NCBI GenBank assembly: GCA_002440065.1 | Contig: DJRK01000010.1 | Span: forward strand, 559 to 14,318 | Length of the DNA stretch: 13,760 nt | Direction of reading: 5' to 3' | Origin: Atopobium sp. UBA6362 | GTDB lineage: Bacteria; Actinomycetota; Coriobacteriia; Coriobacteriales; Atopobiaceae | In this document: positions 7,493 to 13,760 of the stretch, one piece after another | How the letters are laid out: every line of letters starts with the position of its first letter | How positions within the stretch are numbered: position 1 is the stretch's first letter | Position numbers and translations under genes: made by a program | Notes under the pieces: generated by a model | What the model saw: the letters and a program-made list of their open reading frames with translations, nothing else | Databases searched by the model: none | What the model was told of the DNA's origin: nothing

Positions 7493-7729
7493 ATGGCACG
7501 TTACGACTACCGCTGCACTTCTTGCGACACCGTCTTTGAGGTCGAGCACCCCATGGGCGAGAAGCCCGAGGTCAAGTGCCCCAACTGCGGAGGCGAGGCG
7601 GAGCAGGTCTTTGGCGCGAGCGGCATCGTCTTCAAGGGGTCGGGCTTCTACAACACCGACCAGCGCGGCGGGAGCAGCTGCACCGAGGCCACAAGCGGCG
7701 GGTGCTGCGAGGGCTGCCCGAACGCGTAG
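7493..7729 (+). CDS. FmdB-type zinc-ribbon protein
   Basis: This 78-residue protein has the FmdB/CxxC_CxxC_SSSS zinc-ribbon signature: MARYDYRCTSCDTVFEV with C8/C11, then KCPNCGG with C29/C32. A conserved middle GIVFKGSGFYNTD follows, with a serine/cysteine-rich tail (C63, C71, C72, C75). The family is annotated as putative regulatory proteins and its molecular role is not established. The ATG at 7493 follows a strong GGAGGA ribosome binding site; the frame is open further upstream but without support. It is the only plus-strand gene in the window, divergent from the HAD-thiamine pyrophosphokinase gene across 138 bp and convergent with the zinc-ribbon membrane gene on its right. A TATTAT box lies in the gap, but no paired -35 could be assigned. 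Confidence 0.88.
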   Translation: MARYDYRCTSCDTVFEVEHPMGEKPEVKCPNCGGEAEQVFGASGIVFKGSGFYNTDQRGGSSCTEATSGGCCEGCPNA

Positions 7730-7750
7730 GCCGTGCAGCGGGAACCGCAT

Positions 7751-7802
7751 ATACCCCTTTGCAAAATGGGACGTAATCCGGCTGGATTACGTCCCATTTT
7801 GC
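7751..7802. repeat. Palindromic hairpin element, copy A
   Basis: Perfect 19 bp arms, GCAAAATGGGACGTAATCC (7761-7779) and its complement (7784-7802), enclose a four-base loop. A second copy lies at 9189-9240. The two share 34 of 42 hairpin positions by hand count plus 8 of 10 left-flank bases (ATRCCCCTYT). The element sits in the 160 bp gap between two convergent genes, where it could act as a bidirectional terminator; AAAA/TTTT lie at the stem base but no longer U-tract follows. Recurrence with a conserved flank suggests a dispersed repeat family rather than a private terminator. Confidence 0.8.
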
Positions 7803-7889
7803 GGATTATCTGGCGAAATGCCGCGATCGCAGCCGATTCGCGACGGGCGGGCATGGTCGATTCCGGGGCAAACGCCTAGCGAGGCCCCG

Positions 7890-9104
7890 TTAATGGAGCT
7901 GGAGGGACGAAAGGACCGTCGAGCAGCCGTCCCACGAGGTGTCGTCGTCCTTCTCGCCGGCGCTCACCAGGCAGAACGTCTGGCCGTTGGAGAGCGTGTC
8001 GTGCTTGATGGCCTTGGGGTAGCCGCCATAGTCGATCGCGTCGCACAGGATGGAGAACATGGCCTGGCCGCCCTTATAGACGCGGTAGCGGCGGAAAGGG
8101 TGGTTCGCGTGCCACTTGTCGTCGGGGTAGTCGTAGCGCACGCTCCAGTTCACGCCCCAGCCGGCAGGCACGGTAAAGCTAAAGTCGTCGCAGGTATATG
8201 AGCTGTCCGAGGAATACGATCCCTTCGTGAGCTCGGATGCGCGCTTGGTGCGCAACTCGTCGTTGCGCTTGTTCGTCGCCGCCTGGACAAGCTGCTGGGC
8301 GGCCGAGGAGGAGCTGCATCCGCCCTTCTCGGCATAGCTTTGCGCCTGCGAGAGGGCGTCGTCGGTCACGCTCGTCGCGTCGATCGGCTCGCCCAGGTTC
8401 GCGATCACGGTGTCGCTCACGTCCACGGCCTCGCCGTCGCCGAGCTTGTCGCCCAGGGTCACGGTCGCCTGGCCGGACTTGGGCGACCAGAGCTGGCCGC
8501 TCGCGCCCAGGGGCGAGGCAGGAAAGCTCAGGTCGTATTTGCCCTGCTTGAGGACGATGCCGTCGCCGTAGGAGTCCACATAGGCGGTCGTGTCGATCGA
8601 GTTGCCGTCGAGGTCCTCGCCCTTCACGGCGACGGGCAGCTTGGAGGCGCCGGCGTCGGTGTCCCAAGACGCGGCCTTGATGCCTATCTTCACCGTGTGG
8701 TCGGAATGGGCCGCGTCATCGGCCGCCTGGACCGCCGCCTGCTGGGACGCCTGCTCCTCGGCTGCGCGCTGCTGCGGAGCTATGACCCCGAGGTAGAGCG
8801 CCGCTCCGCCGCCTGCCACGAGCGCGAGGGCGAGCCCCGCGGCCACCACGATGCGGGCACGCGAGTTCTGCGGCTCCTGCGGCGGGCGGTTGGGGTGCCT
8901 GTCCTGCGAGGGATCTATGGGAGTGGGCGGGACGATGGCCGGGCGGACGACGGTCCGACCAGCGGCAGTCTCGACCGGGCGGGTTGCCCCCGGCGCTCTC
9001 TCCGCGCCAAGAGGACCGGTCGCGACGTCTTCGACGCGAGCTCCGCATTCCGTGCAGAAGGTCGCGCCGTCCTCGAGCTTTGCCCCGCAATTGTTGCAGT
9101 ACAT
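7890..9104 (-). CDS. Zinc-ribbon membrane protein with exported domain, paralogue 1
   Basis: Function is not recognised. The 404-residue product starts with a zinc ribbon (MYCNNCGAKLEDGATFCTEC; C3, C6, C17, C20). A proline-rich linker runs to about 80, then a basic SRAR and a hydrophobic segment at about 84-108, a likely single membrane helix with the ribbon inside. An Ala/Gln-rich stalk at 110-133 leads to a ~270-residue exported region. Landmarks shared with the neighbouring paralogue are GASKLPV at 152-158, AYVDSYGDG at 174-182, YAEKGGC at 257-263, FSFTVPAGWG at 308-317 and the C-terminal DGCST at 392-396. The VPAxWG part resembles surface domains of the PsbP-like type; this is a weak impression. 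The ATG at 9104 has an AGGAGG ribosome binding site four bases away. The two genes share strand, order and leader, so they arose by tandem duplication. Sensing of envelope state or ligand binding is possible but unproven. Confidence 0.85.
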   Translation of the reverse strand: MYCNNCGAKLEDGATFCTECGARVEDVATGPLGAERAPGATRPVETAAGRTVVRPAIVPPTPIDPSQDRHPNRPPQEPQNSRARIVVAAGLALALVAGGGAALYLGVIAPQQRAAEEQASQQAAVQAADDAAHSDHTVKIGIKAASWDTDAGASKLPVAVKGEDLDGNSIDTTAYVDSYGDGIVLKQGKYDLSFPASPLGASGQLWSPKSGQATVTLGDKLGDGEAVDVSDTVIANLGEPIDATSVTDDALSQAQSYAEKGGCSSSSAAQQLVQAATNKRNDELRTKRASELTKGSYSSDSSYTCDDFSFTVPAGWGVNWSVRYDYPDDKWHANHPFRRYRVYKGGQAMFSILCDAIDYGGYPKAIKHDTLSNGQTFCLVSAGEKDDDTSWDGCSTVLSSLQLH

Positions 9105-9165
9105 GCTGCCTCCTCGCTTCGTTTCTTGACGCTAGCTTAAGAGGCGCTGCCCCGCATTTGTTGCG
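9105..9165 (-). promoter_or_regulatory. Leader of paralogue 1, duplicated with the gene
   Basis: The 61 bases before the ATG align without gaps to the leader of paralogue 2 (10344-10404). Including the start codons, 49 of 64 positions agree by hand count. The best conserved parts are CGCAACAAA at the far end, TTAAGCT near the middle, TCAAGAAAC, and GAGGAGGC at the ribosome binding site. Conservation outside coding sequence suggests a shared promoter or operator. A clear -35/-10 pair could not be assigned; the perfect dyad TGTTGCGCAACA (9159-9170) overlaps the outer end. Confidence 0.55.
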
Positions 9166-9188
9166 CAACATTCGAGAGCCCCTGCAAA

Positions 9189-9240
9189 ATGCCCCTCTGC
9201 AAAATGAGACATTTCTCGGCTGGATTATGTCTCATTTTGC
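9189..9240. repeat. Palindromic hairpin element, copy B
   Basis: Perfect 14 bp arms, GCAAAATGAGACAT (9199-9212) and its complement (9227-9240), enclose a 14-base loop that keeps CGGCTGGATT from copy A. Relative to copy A, two stem positions changed together with their partners (G-C to A-T twice), so pairing is preserved. The upper stem has lost pairing. It lies just after the stop of paralogue 2 and before the leader of paralogue 1, where it could end or attenuate read-through. An extra TGCAAAATG (9183-9191) just to the left may be a fragment of a further copy. Confidence 0.8.
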
Positions 9241-9269
9241 AAGAGGAGCGGAGAGGAGCGGGAGATGCG

Positions 9270-10343
9270 TCACTTGAACGCAAGCGTCGAGAGGATTGTT
9301 GAGCAGCCGTCGGTCGAGGAGTCGCCCTTATCGGCATCGTCCAAGCCGTTCGTCATGCTGAACGTGCGGCCATCAGAGAGCTTCTTCTCCAAAATCGTGC
9401 TCGCGTAGCCGCCGTTGTCGATCGTGCTCGCTGTGAAGACGCAAGGGCGCATTATCCCGTGATAAACCCACCAGACGTCATCGGGATGGTGCATGTCTTC
9501 TTGCCGCCTCAGGCTATAGTGCTTCACATTCCAGTCGCTCCCCCAGCTCGCAGGCACGTTGAACGAGAAGTATTCGTTGCTGTAGCTCTGCCCCACGGCA
9601 TTGGCCTGCACGGCGCCGGTCTTGCTTTCCTCCTCCACGTGGCGGGCGGCGCTCCGCGCGCGCATGGCGACGAGCGCGAGGTTGCCGGCTGCGGAGGCGC
9701 TGTCGCAGCCGCCCTTCTCGGCATAGGAACGGGCCTCGGAGATCTGCTCGTCGGTCACCTTGGAGGGCGCGATGGGCGAGCCCAGGCCAAAGACCTCGTC
9801 GTCCCCGAGGTCGATGGGGTCCCCGTTGCAGGGAGAGAACGAGAAGCTCGCCGTTGTGCAGGGGACCTTCCAGACGGAGCCGTCGCCCCCGAACGGGGAG
9901 GCGGCCACCTGGGCCTTGTACTCCCCCGCCTTGAGCGAGAGGCCGTCGCCGTTGGAGTCGACGTAGGCAACGAGGTCGACCGCGTTGCCGTCGAGGTCGG
10001 TACCTTGGATGGAAACGGGCAGCTTGGAGGCGCCGTTTGAGGTATCCCAGCCGTCGCCGCTCACCACAAGGCGCACAGGGCTCTCCGCGTGGTCGGCATC
10101 GTAGGCGGCCTGTTCCGCGGCCGCGCGCTGGGCCGGTTCGTAGACGCCGAAATAATACCCGCACGCGCCGCCGACAAGAAGGACCGTGCAGATTCCGGCC
10201 GCAATCGCCACGTACCTGGCACGTTGCTTCCGAGGACGCGGCTCTTTGGACGGGGCGGCGACCGTCGCGTCGACGGGAGCGCCGCACTCCGCGCAGAAAA
10301 CCGCGCCCTCAGAGACACTCGCCCCGCAGTTGTTGCAGTACAT
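9270..10343 (-). CDS. Zinc-ribbon membrane protein with exported domain, paralogue 2
   Basis: This is the 357-residue tandem paralogue of the gene at 7890-9104, and its function is likewise not recognised. The zinc ribbon MYCNNCGASVSEGAVFCAEC uses C3, C6, C17 and C20. A short basic linker (about 31-43) replaces the long proline-rich one. A hydrophobic segment at about 44-66 is the likely membrane helix, followed by an Ala/Gln stalk. The exported region keeps WDTSNGASKLPV at 99-110, AYVDSNGDG at 126-134, YAEKGGC at 207-213, FSFNVPASWGSDW at 259-271 and the C-terminal DGCST at 345-349. It has extra cysteines at 162 and 172, close enough for a local disulfide. The ATG at 10343 follows GAGGAGG. 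Linker and core have diverged more than the zinc ribbon and leader, pointing to an old duplication with retained control. It lies downstream of the large surface protein across a palindrome. Confidence 0.85.
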   Translation of the reverse strand: MYCNNCGASVSEGAVFCAECGAPVDATVAAPSKEPRPRKQRARYVAIAAGICTVLLVGGACGYYFGVYEPAQRAAAEQAAYDADHAESPVRLVVSGDGWDTSNGASKLPVSIQGTDLDGNAVDLVAYVDSNGDGLSLKAGEYKAQVAASPFGGDGSVWKVPCTTASFSFSPCNGDPIDLGDDEVFGLGSPIAPSKVTDEQISEARSYAEKGGCDSASAAGNLALVAMRARSAARHVEEESKTGAVQANAVGQSYSNEYFSFNVPASWGSDWNVKHYSLRRQEDMHHPDDVWWVYHGIMRPCVFTASTIDNGGYASTILEKKLSDGRTFSMTNGLDDADKGDSSTDGCSTILSTLAFK

Positions 10344-10404
10344 GACGCCTCCTCGCCTTGTTTCTTGAGGCCAGCTTAAAAGGGTTGGCGGCTCGTTTGT
10401 TGCG
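10344..10404 (-). promoter_or_regulatory. Leader of paralogue 2, duplicated with the gene
   Basis: This is the ungapped counterpart of the leader at 9105-9165, with the same length to the start codon. Shared blocks are CGCAACAAA, TTTAAGCT versus CTTAAGCT, TCAAGAAAC and GAGGAGGC. The 35 bp palindrome at 10406-10440 abuts its outer end, so transcription probably starts within this block. A weak -10-like TTTAAG is present without a convincing -35. Confidence 0.5.
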
Positions 10405-10405
10405 A

Positions 10406-10440
10406 AGGGCGGAACAGGGGACAGTCCCCTGTTCCGCCCT
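10406..10440. repeat. 35 bp near-perfect palindrome
   Basis: Arms AGGGCGGAACAGGGGAC (10406-10422) and its exact complement (10424-10440) are separated by one base. It starts 12 bp after the stop of the surface-protein gene and ends next to the leader of paralogue 2. There is no U-tract, so it is not a standard intrinsic terminator, although a 17 bp GC-rich stem could still halt polymerase. Cores like GGGGACAGTCCCC recur as dispersed palindromes in many bacterial genomes, in my recollection often linked to REP-type transposases. No transposase is present here. Confidence 0.8.
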
Positions 10441-10452
10441 GACGCGAAGCGA

Positions 10453-13400
10453 TTACTGGTCGCGGCGCTTCTTGGAGCCGAGGGTCACGCCGGCAGCGAC
10501 GAGGGTGAGGCCACCGATGAGGAACACCTCGCCAGCGAGGGACGCGTCGCCCGTGGCGGGCATCGCCTGGGCCATGTGCTTGGCCTCGGGCTTCTTCGCG
10601 GCGTCGTCGCCCGCGGTCTTCACCACGTCCTGATCGCCGCTGTCCTTCTTGGCCTCGGCCTTGGGGTGGTACTTGTCGTACTCGGCCTGGGCGGCGTCGA
10701 GGTTCTTCTTGGCCGTACCGAGGGTCGCGAGCGCCTTCGCGTAGGCGTCGTTGGCCTCAGAGAGCTTCGTGTCGGCCTCGTCGCGGGCGGACTTGAGGCC
10801 GGCCTCGGCGTCGGCAGCCTTCTTGTAGCGGGCATAGGCGGCGTCGAGCTTGTCGAAGGAGTTCGAGGTCGTCCAACCGTCGGAGAGCACCGTCTTGCCG
10901 GCGGCAAGAGACGCCTCGTGGTCGACGTGCTCGAAGTCGGCCTGCAGGACCTTGTCCTTGGCAAGCTCGTCCTTCGCGTCGGCGATCTGCTGCTCGCAGT
11001 CGGCGACGGCCTTCTTGGCGGCGTCGAGCTTGGCCTGGGCGTCGTCGAAGGCCTTCTGGGCCTCGTCGCGCTTGGCCCCGGCGGCCTTGGCGGCGTCGAT
11101 CACGTCGTTGTACTGCTTGAGCGCGGCGTTCGCGGAGTCTAAGGCGCTCTGGGCAGCGCTGGAACCGGTTTCGGCTGCCGAGACGTCCGCCTGCTTCTGA
11201 GTCACCGCTGCCTTCGCGTCGGCGAGCTTGGACTCGGCCCCGCCGTAAGAAGCGCGGGCCGTTCCGAGCCCCTGGGCAGCCTCGTCGTCGGCCTTCTTGG
11301 CCGCGTCGTAAGCGCCCTGCTCGGCGTCAAAGGCCGTCTTGGCGGCATCGCGCTTCTGGGTGAGGTCTGAGACGGTCGCGGTGCCGTTCGCGTACGCCTC
11401 GTCGGCCGCGGACTTGCGGACCTCCGCCGCCTTGAGCACGCCGGCAGCCTGGTCCTTCTTTGCGGCGGCGTCTTGCGCCTTCGCCTGGGCATCGGCCAGG
11501 GCGGCCTTCGCGTTGTCGAGGTCGTTGCTGGCCACGAGGGAGGCGGAGCTCGCACGGTCAAGGTTGTCCTTGGCGGTCTTGACGTCGATGCCGTTCAGCT
11601 TGGTCAGCGCGGCGTCGAACGCGTTCTTGGCCGAGGCGGTAGCGGACTGGGCCTGCTCGTAGTCGTCCTTCGCGACGGCCGCGGCGTTGGACGCAGAGTC
11701 CATGGCGCCCTTCGCGGCGTCACGCGTCGCCTTCGCTGCATCGAGCTCGGAGTGTTTCTCGCTGGAAGTCTCCTGAGCCGCGGCGAGCTGTGCCTGGAGC
11801 TGCTTGAGTTGGTCCTTCTGGGCCTGCGTGCCGCCGGCGTTGTACGCGGAATCGACGTAGTCGTTGAGGAGCTTCTTGAACTCCGCGACGGTGAAATCGG
11901 CTTGGGTATCGTTGTCGCTATAGTCGAAGGCAGTGGCCGAGGAGTCGGTTCCCTTGCCGCTGCCGGTACCGACGCCGAACGCCGCGGCGTCCCGATCGAT
12001 GATGTTCAGATAGTGCCCGCACTGCTTGTAGACGGAGTAGTAGTTCTGATAGATGTACCATGCGTCATAGCGATGGGAATCCAAGTCGCTGCCGTACTGC
12101 TTCACATAGTCGTCGAAAAGATTCTTCTCCTGTGTGTAAAGACCTGTGTACGGCCATCCGAGCGTGTCGACCGTCTCTCCGCCCGTGTAGGCACCGCCGC
12201 CAGTCGCGAGGTTCTCGCCGTTGTCCCAATATGCGTTCGAATGGTTGAAGATGTTCGATGAGTAAGAGGCATTAAGCTCGGCCGCGGCGGTCATGCGGAG
12301 GCTGATGCCCAGAGCCGGCAAGCCATTGGCCACTCGGATGTTGTTGTGGGTGTCGAGGTACGTCAGCGCGTTCTTCATCTGCTCAAGCGAGAGCGGGTTC
12401 GTGTCGCGGGCCATGTCGTCGATGTCGACATAGTCGTTGTACCAATCGGTCTTAGACGAATCGGTGAGCATCGCGACAGCGTCGGAAGCGTTCTGGCGCT
12501 GACTCGCGGTGAAGGCGTCGCTCGAGCTGATGTACCGCATGAAGCCGACGACGCCTTGGTTGATGACGTCCTGGTCGACGGTCATCTGGGACTTGAGCTC
12601 ATCGATCTGCTTCTGCAGGTCCGTCACCTTCGCATTCGCCGCGTCATAGGCATCCTGCGCCGAAGACACGGCGCCGACGGCCGCATCATACTCGGCCTTC
12701 TTATGATTCGCGGCATCGGTCAGGCGGTTGTACTCGTCGAGCTTTTCGCTCTCGGCCTGCTGTGCCTGCTCGTAGGCGGCCTTCGCAGAGCCATACGCGT
12801 CCTGGGCCTGGTCGTACTCCCCCTTCACGCTGTCGTAGCTTGCCTGCGCGGAATCCAGGGCGCTCTTGGCCGCATCGGCCTTGGCCTGGGCATCCGTGAC
12901 CTCGCTCTCGGCAGCCGCCGCCTCGCCGTTCGCGGCCTCGCTGTTCGCAGCGGCCGTCTCGTAGGCGGACTGCGCGGACTCGTAGGCGCTCTGCGCGGCG
13001 TCCTTTTCCTTCGTGAGGGCGTCCAGGTCGATGCCCTCGCCGGACGCGGCGGCATCGAGCGCGGCCTGGGCCTTGTCGTAGGCGGCCTTGGCCTCGTCGC
13101 GCTTCTGGCCGGCGGCGGTCAGGGCATCGGCGGTCTGGGACTTCTTGGCCTCCGCGGCGCTCACCTGGTCCTTCGCGGCCGAGACGGCATCCTCGGCGTC
13201 GCTCACGGCGGACTGGGCCTCATCGAGCGCGGCCTTGGCGGACGCGACCTTGGCGTTCGCGTCGTCGAGGGCCTTCTGCGCGGCGTCGACGTTCGCCTTC
13301 GCCTGCTCGTAACCTTTCATGTCCATGGCGTCGAGCGCGGCCTGGGCATCGTCGAGCGCCTTCTGCGCCTCGCCCCTCTTTGCCTGGGCGGAGTCGAGGT

Positions 13401-13760
13401 CGGCCTGGCGCGCGTCCTGGTCCTTCTTGGCCTGGTCGAGCTTGGTGTTGAGGTCGTCGAGCTGCTTCGTCTGGTCGGCGACCTTCTGGACGGCGTCGGC
13501 GAGCTCGCGGGTCTTCTCGTCGAGCGCCGCCTGGGCCGCATCGCTCTGCTCCGCCGCGTTGTCCTCGACGGCCTGCGTCGCCTGGTCCTTCTGCGCCTGG
13601 GCCGACTTCTGCGCCTGCTGCGCGGAATCGGCCTGCTTCTGGGCCTGCTCCAGGGCCTTGGCCCGGACATCGGCCTTCAGCTCCTCCAGGGTGTCGAACT
13701 CGGAAACATCCTTGGCAAACTCGTCGTCCATCTCGGGAACGGTGGTCACGGTGACCTTGT
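10453..13760 (-). CDS. Large sortase-anchored coiled-coil surface protein with CAP domain; 5' end cut and trigger-factor-like
   Basis: Function is unassigned; the architecture is a wall-anchored surface protein. Residues are numbered from the GTG at 13749, but the frame is open to the window edge and that GTG is not a supported start. Residues 1-31 resemble trigger factor (separate entry). Residues 35-395 are Ala/Asp/Lys/Gln-rich coiled coil with units such as AQKALDDAQAALDA. Residues 395-600 hold a CAP/SCP-like domain: HNNIRVANGLPAL from 468, FNHSNAYWDNGENLATGG at 501-518, and CGHYLNIID at 577-585 with FGVGTG at 591-596. Residues 640-935 are a second coiled coil. A less repetitive part (936-965) and a short third coil (966-1025) follow. 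The C-terminus has the sortase signal MPATGD at 1063-1068, a hydrophobic helix at 1070-1090 and the positive tail KKRRDQ. Only two cysteines occur (577, 918). The CAP segment is visibly lower in GC than the coils. CAP domains occur in adhesins and secreted hydrolases; an adhesion role is inference. Confidence 0.85.
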   Translation of the reverse strand, partial: KVTVTTVPEMDDEFAKDVSEFDTLEELKADVRAKALEQAQKQADSAQQAQKSAQAQKDQATQAVEDNAAEQSDAAQAALDEKTRELADAVQKVADQTKQLDDLNTKLDQAKKDQDARQADLDSAQAKRGEAQKALDDAQAALDAMDMKGYEQAKANVDAAQKALDDANAKVASAKAALDEAQSAVSDAEDAVSAAKDQVSAAEAKKSQTADALTAAGQKRDEAKAAYDKAQAALDAAASGEGIDLDALTKEKDAAQSAYESAQSAYETAAANSEAANGEAAAAESEVTDAQAKADAAKSALDSAQASYDSVKGEYDQAQDAYGSAKAAYEQAQQAESEKLDEYNRLTDAANHKKAEYDAAVGAVSSAQDAYDAANAKVTDLQKQIDELKSQMTVDQDVINQGVVGFMRYISSSDAFTASQRQNASDAVAMLTDSSKTDWYNDYVDIDDMARDTNPLSLEQMKNALTYLDTHNNIRVANGLPALGISLRMTAAAELNASYSSNIFNHSNAYWDNGENLATGGGAYTGGETVDTLGWPYTGLYTQEKNLFDDYVKQYGSDLDSHRYDAWYIYQNYYSVYKQCGHYLNIIDRDAAAFGVGTGSGKGTDSSATAFDYSDNDTQADFTVAEFKKLLNDYVDSAYNAGGTQAQKDQLKQLQAQLAAAQETSSEKHSELDAAKATRDAAKGAMDSASNAAAVAKDDYEQAQSATASAKNAFDAALTKLNGIDVKTAKDNLDRASSASLVASNDLDNAKAALADAQAKAQDAAAKKDQAAGVLKAAEVRKSAADEAYANGTATVSDLTQKRDAAKTAFDAEQGAYDAAKKADDEAAQGLGTARASYGGAESKLADAKAAVTQKQADVSAAETGSSAAQSALDSANAALKQYNDVIDAAKAAGAKRDEAQKAFDDAQAKLDAAKKAVADCEQQIADAKDELAKDKVLQADFEHVDHEASLAAGKTVLSDGWTTSNSFDKLDAAYARYKKAADAEAGLKSARDEADTKLSEANDAYAKALATLGTAKKNLDAAQAEYDKYHPKAEAKKDSGDQDVVKTAGDDAAKKPEAKHMAQAMPATGDASLAGEVFLIGGLTLVAAGVTLGSKKRRDQ
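11950..12567 (-). other. CAP/SCP-like domain within the surface protein
   Basis: This segment separates the two coiled coils. The HNxxR...GLPAL helix, the HS...GENLATGG loop and the GHYLNII strand match the CAP superfamily order. Its DNA is less GC-rich, with more AT-ending codons and less alanine than the coils, consistent with domain shuffling into a repeat protein or with different amino-acid demand. The boundaries are approximate. Confidence 0.7.
13657..13760 (-). other. Trigger factor (Tig)-like segment fused to the surface protein
   Basis: The first ~34 codons read KVTVTT, then VPEMDDEFAKDVSEFDT, then LEELKADVRAK. This matches the junction between the PPIase domain and the C-terminal arm of trigger factor, where family members read (L/V)PE(L/M)DDEFAKDVSEFDTLEELKADIR. 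Trigger factor is a cytosolic ribosome-bound chaperone, with no known reason to be joined to a wall-anchored protein. Similarity fades in ALEQAQKQAD, where alanine/glutamine-rich coil takes over in frame. How much of Tig lies upstream cannot be seen. The resemblance rests on remembered family sequences, not on an alignment. Confidence 0.75.

Noticed and set aside
7355..7750. Upstream extension of the HAD-thiamine pyrophosphokinase gene
   Set aside because: The added residues would lie opposite fmdB and have no motif. The HAD domain begins exactly at the ATG at 7354.
7761..7802. tRNA or structured RNA gene at the hairpin
   Set aside because: It is a single simple hairpin without cloverleaf arms or anticodon loop. 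No tRNA or rRNA was seen anywhere in the window.
10520..13700. Tandem DNA repeats or a CRISPR-like array within the large gene
   Set aside because: The repetition comes from alanine-rich coiled-coil codons of variable spacing. There are no constant repeats with unique spacers.

Overview
The window comes from a high-GC Gram-positive genome, most likely an actinobacterium of the class Coriobacteriia (Olsenella, Collinsella or Atopobiaceae-like). This rests on the GC-rich codon use, a low-GC-style rpmB-asp23-fakA-recG-rsmD-coaD gene order, and a sortase-anchored surface protein ending in an MPATGD signal. The taxon is inferred from gene content and was not tested by a search.

Left half (1-5700), all on the minus strand, so transcription runs right to left. 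rpmB (ribosomal protein L28) has its own promoter and a clean intrinsic terminator. It is followed by a TATAAT promoter and a housekeeping operon: an Asp23/Gls24 (YloU-like) protein, a FakA/DhaL-type fatty acid kinase, recG, rsmD, and the first 107 codons of coaD, which runs off the left edge. The set combines envelope and phospholipid supply (Asp23, FakA), DNA repair (RecG), 16S rRNA methylation (RsmD) and coenzyme A synthesis (CoaD).

Middle (5700-7750). A roughly 290 bp GC-rich stretch with short direct repeats and no convincing gene follows. Next is a two-domain minus-strand gene fusing a HAD phosphatase to a thiamine pyrophosphokinase. Divergent from it is a small FmdB-type zinc-ribbon protein.

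Right half (7750-13760) is accessory and surface-related. Two tandem paralogous minus-strand genes encode an N-terminal zinc ribbon, one membrane helix and an exported domain. Even their 5' leaders are duplicated. Each intergenic gap here carries a palindrome: two are copies of one 42 bp hairpin family with compensatory changes, and the third is an unrelated 35 bp near-perfect palindrome. The rest is a >1,100-residue minus-strand surface protein: coiled coil, CAP/SCP-like domain, second coiled coil, sortase signal, membrane anchor. It is cut by the right edge.

The most surprising point is at that edge. The first ~35 visible residues of the surface protein look like trigger factor (Tig), a cytosolic ribosome-bound chaperone, and run in frame into the coiled coil. 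This is either an unusual fusion or recombination product, or an assembly join at repetitive sequence. It is the first thing to check.
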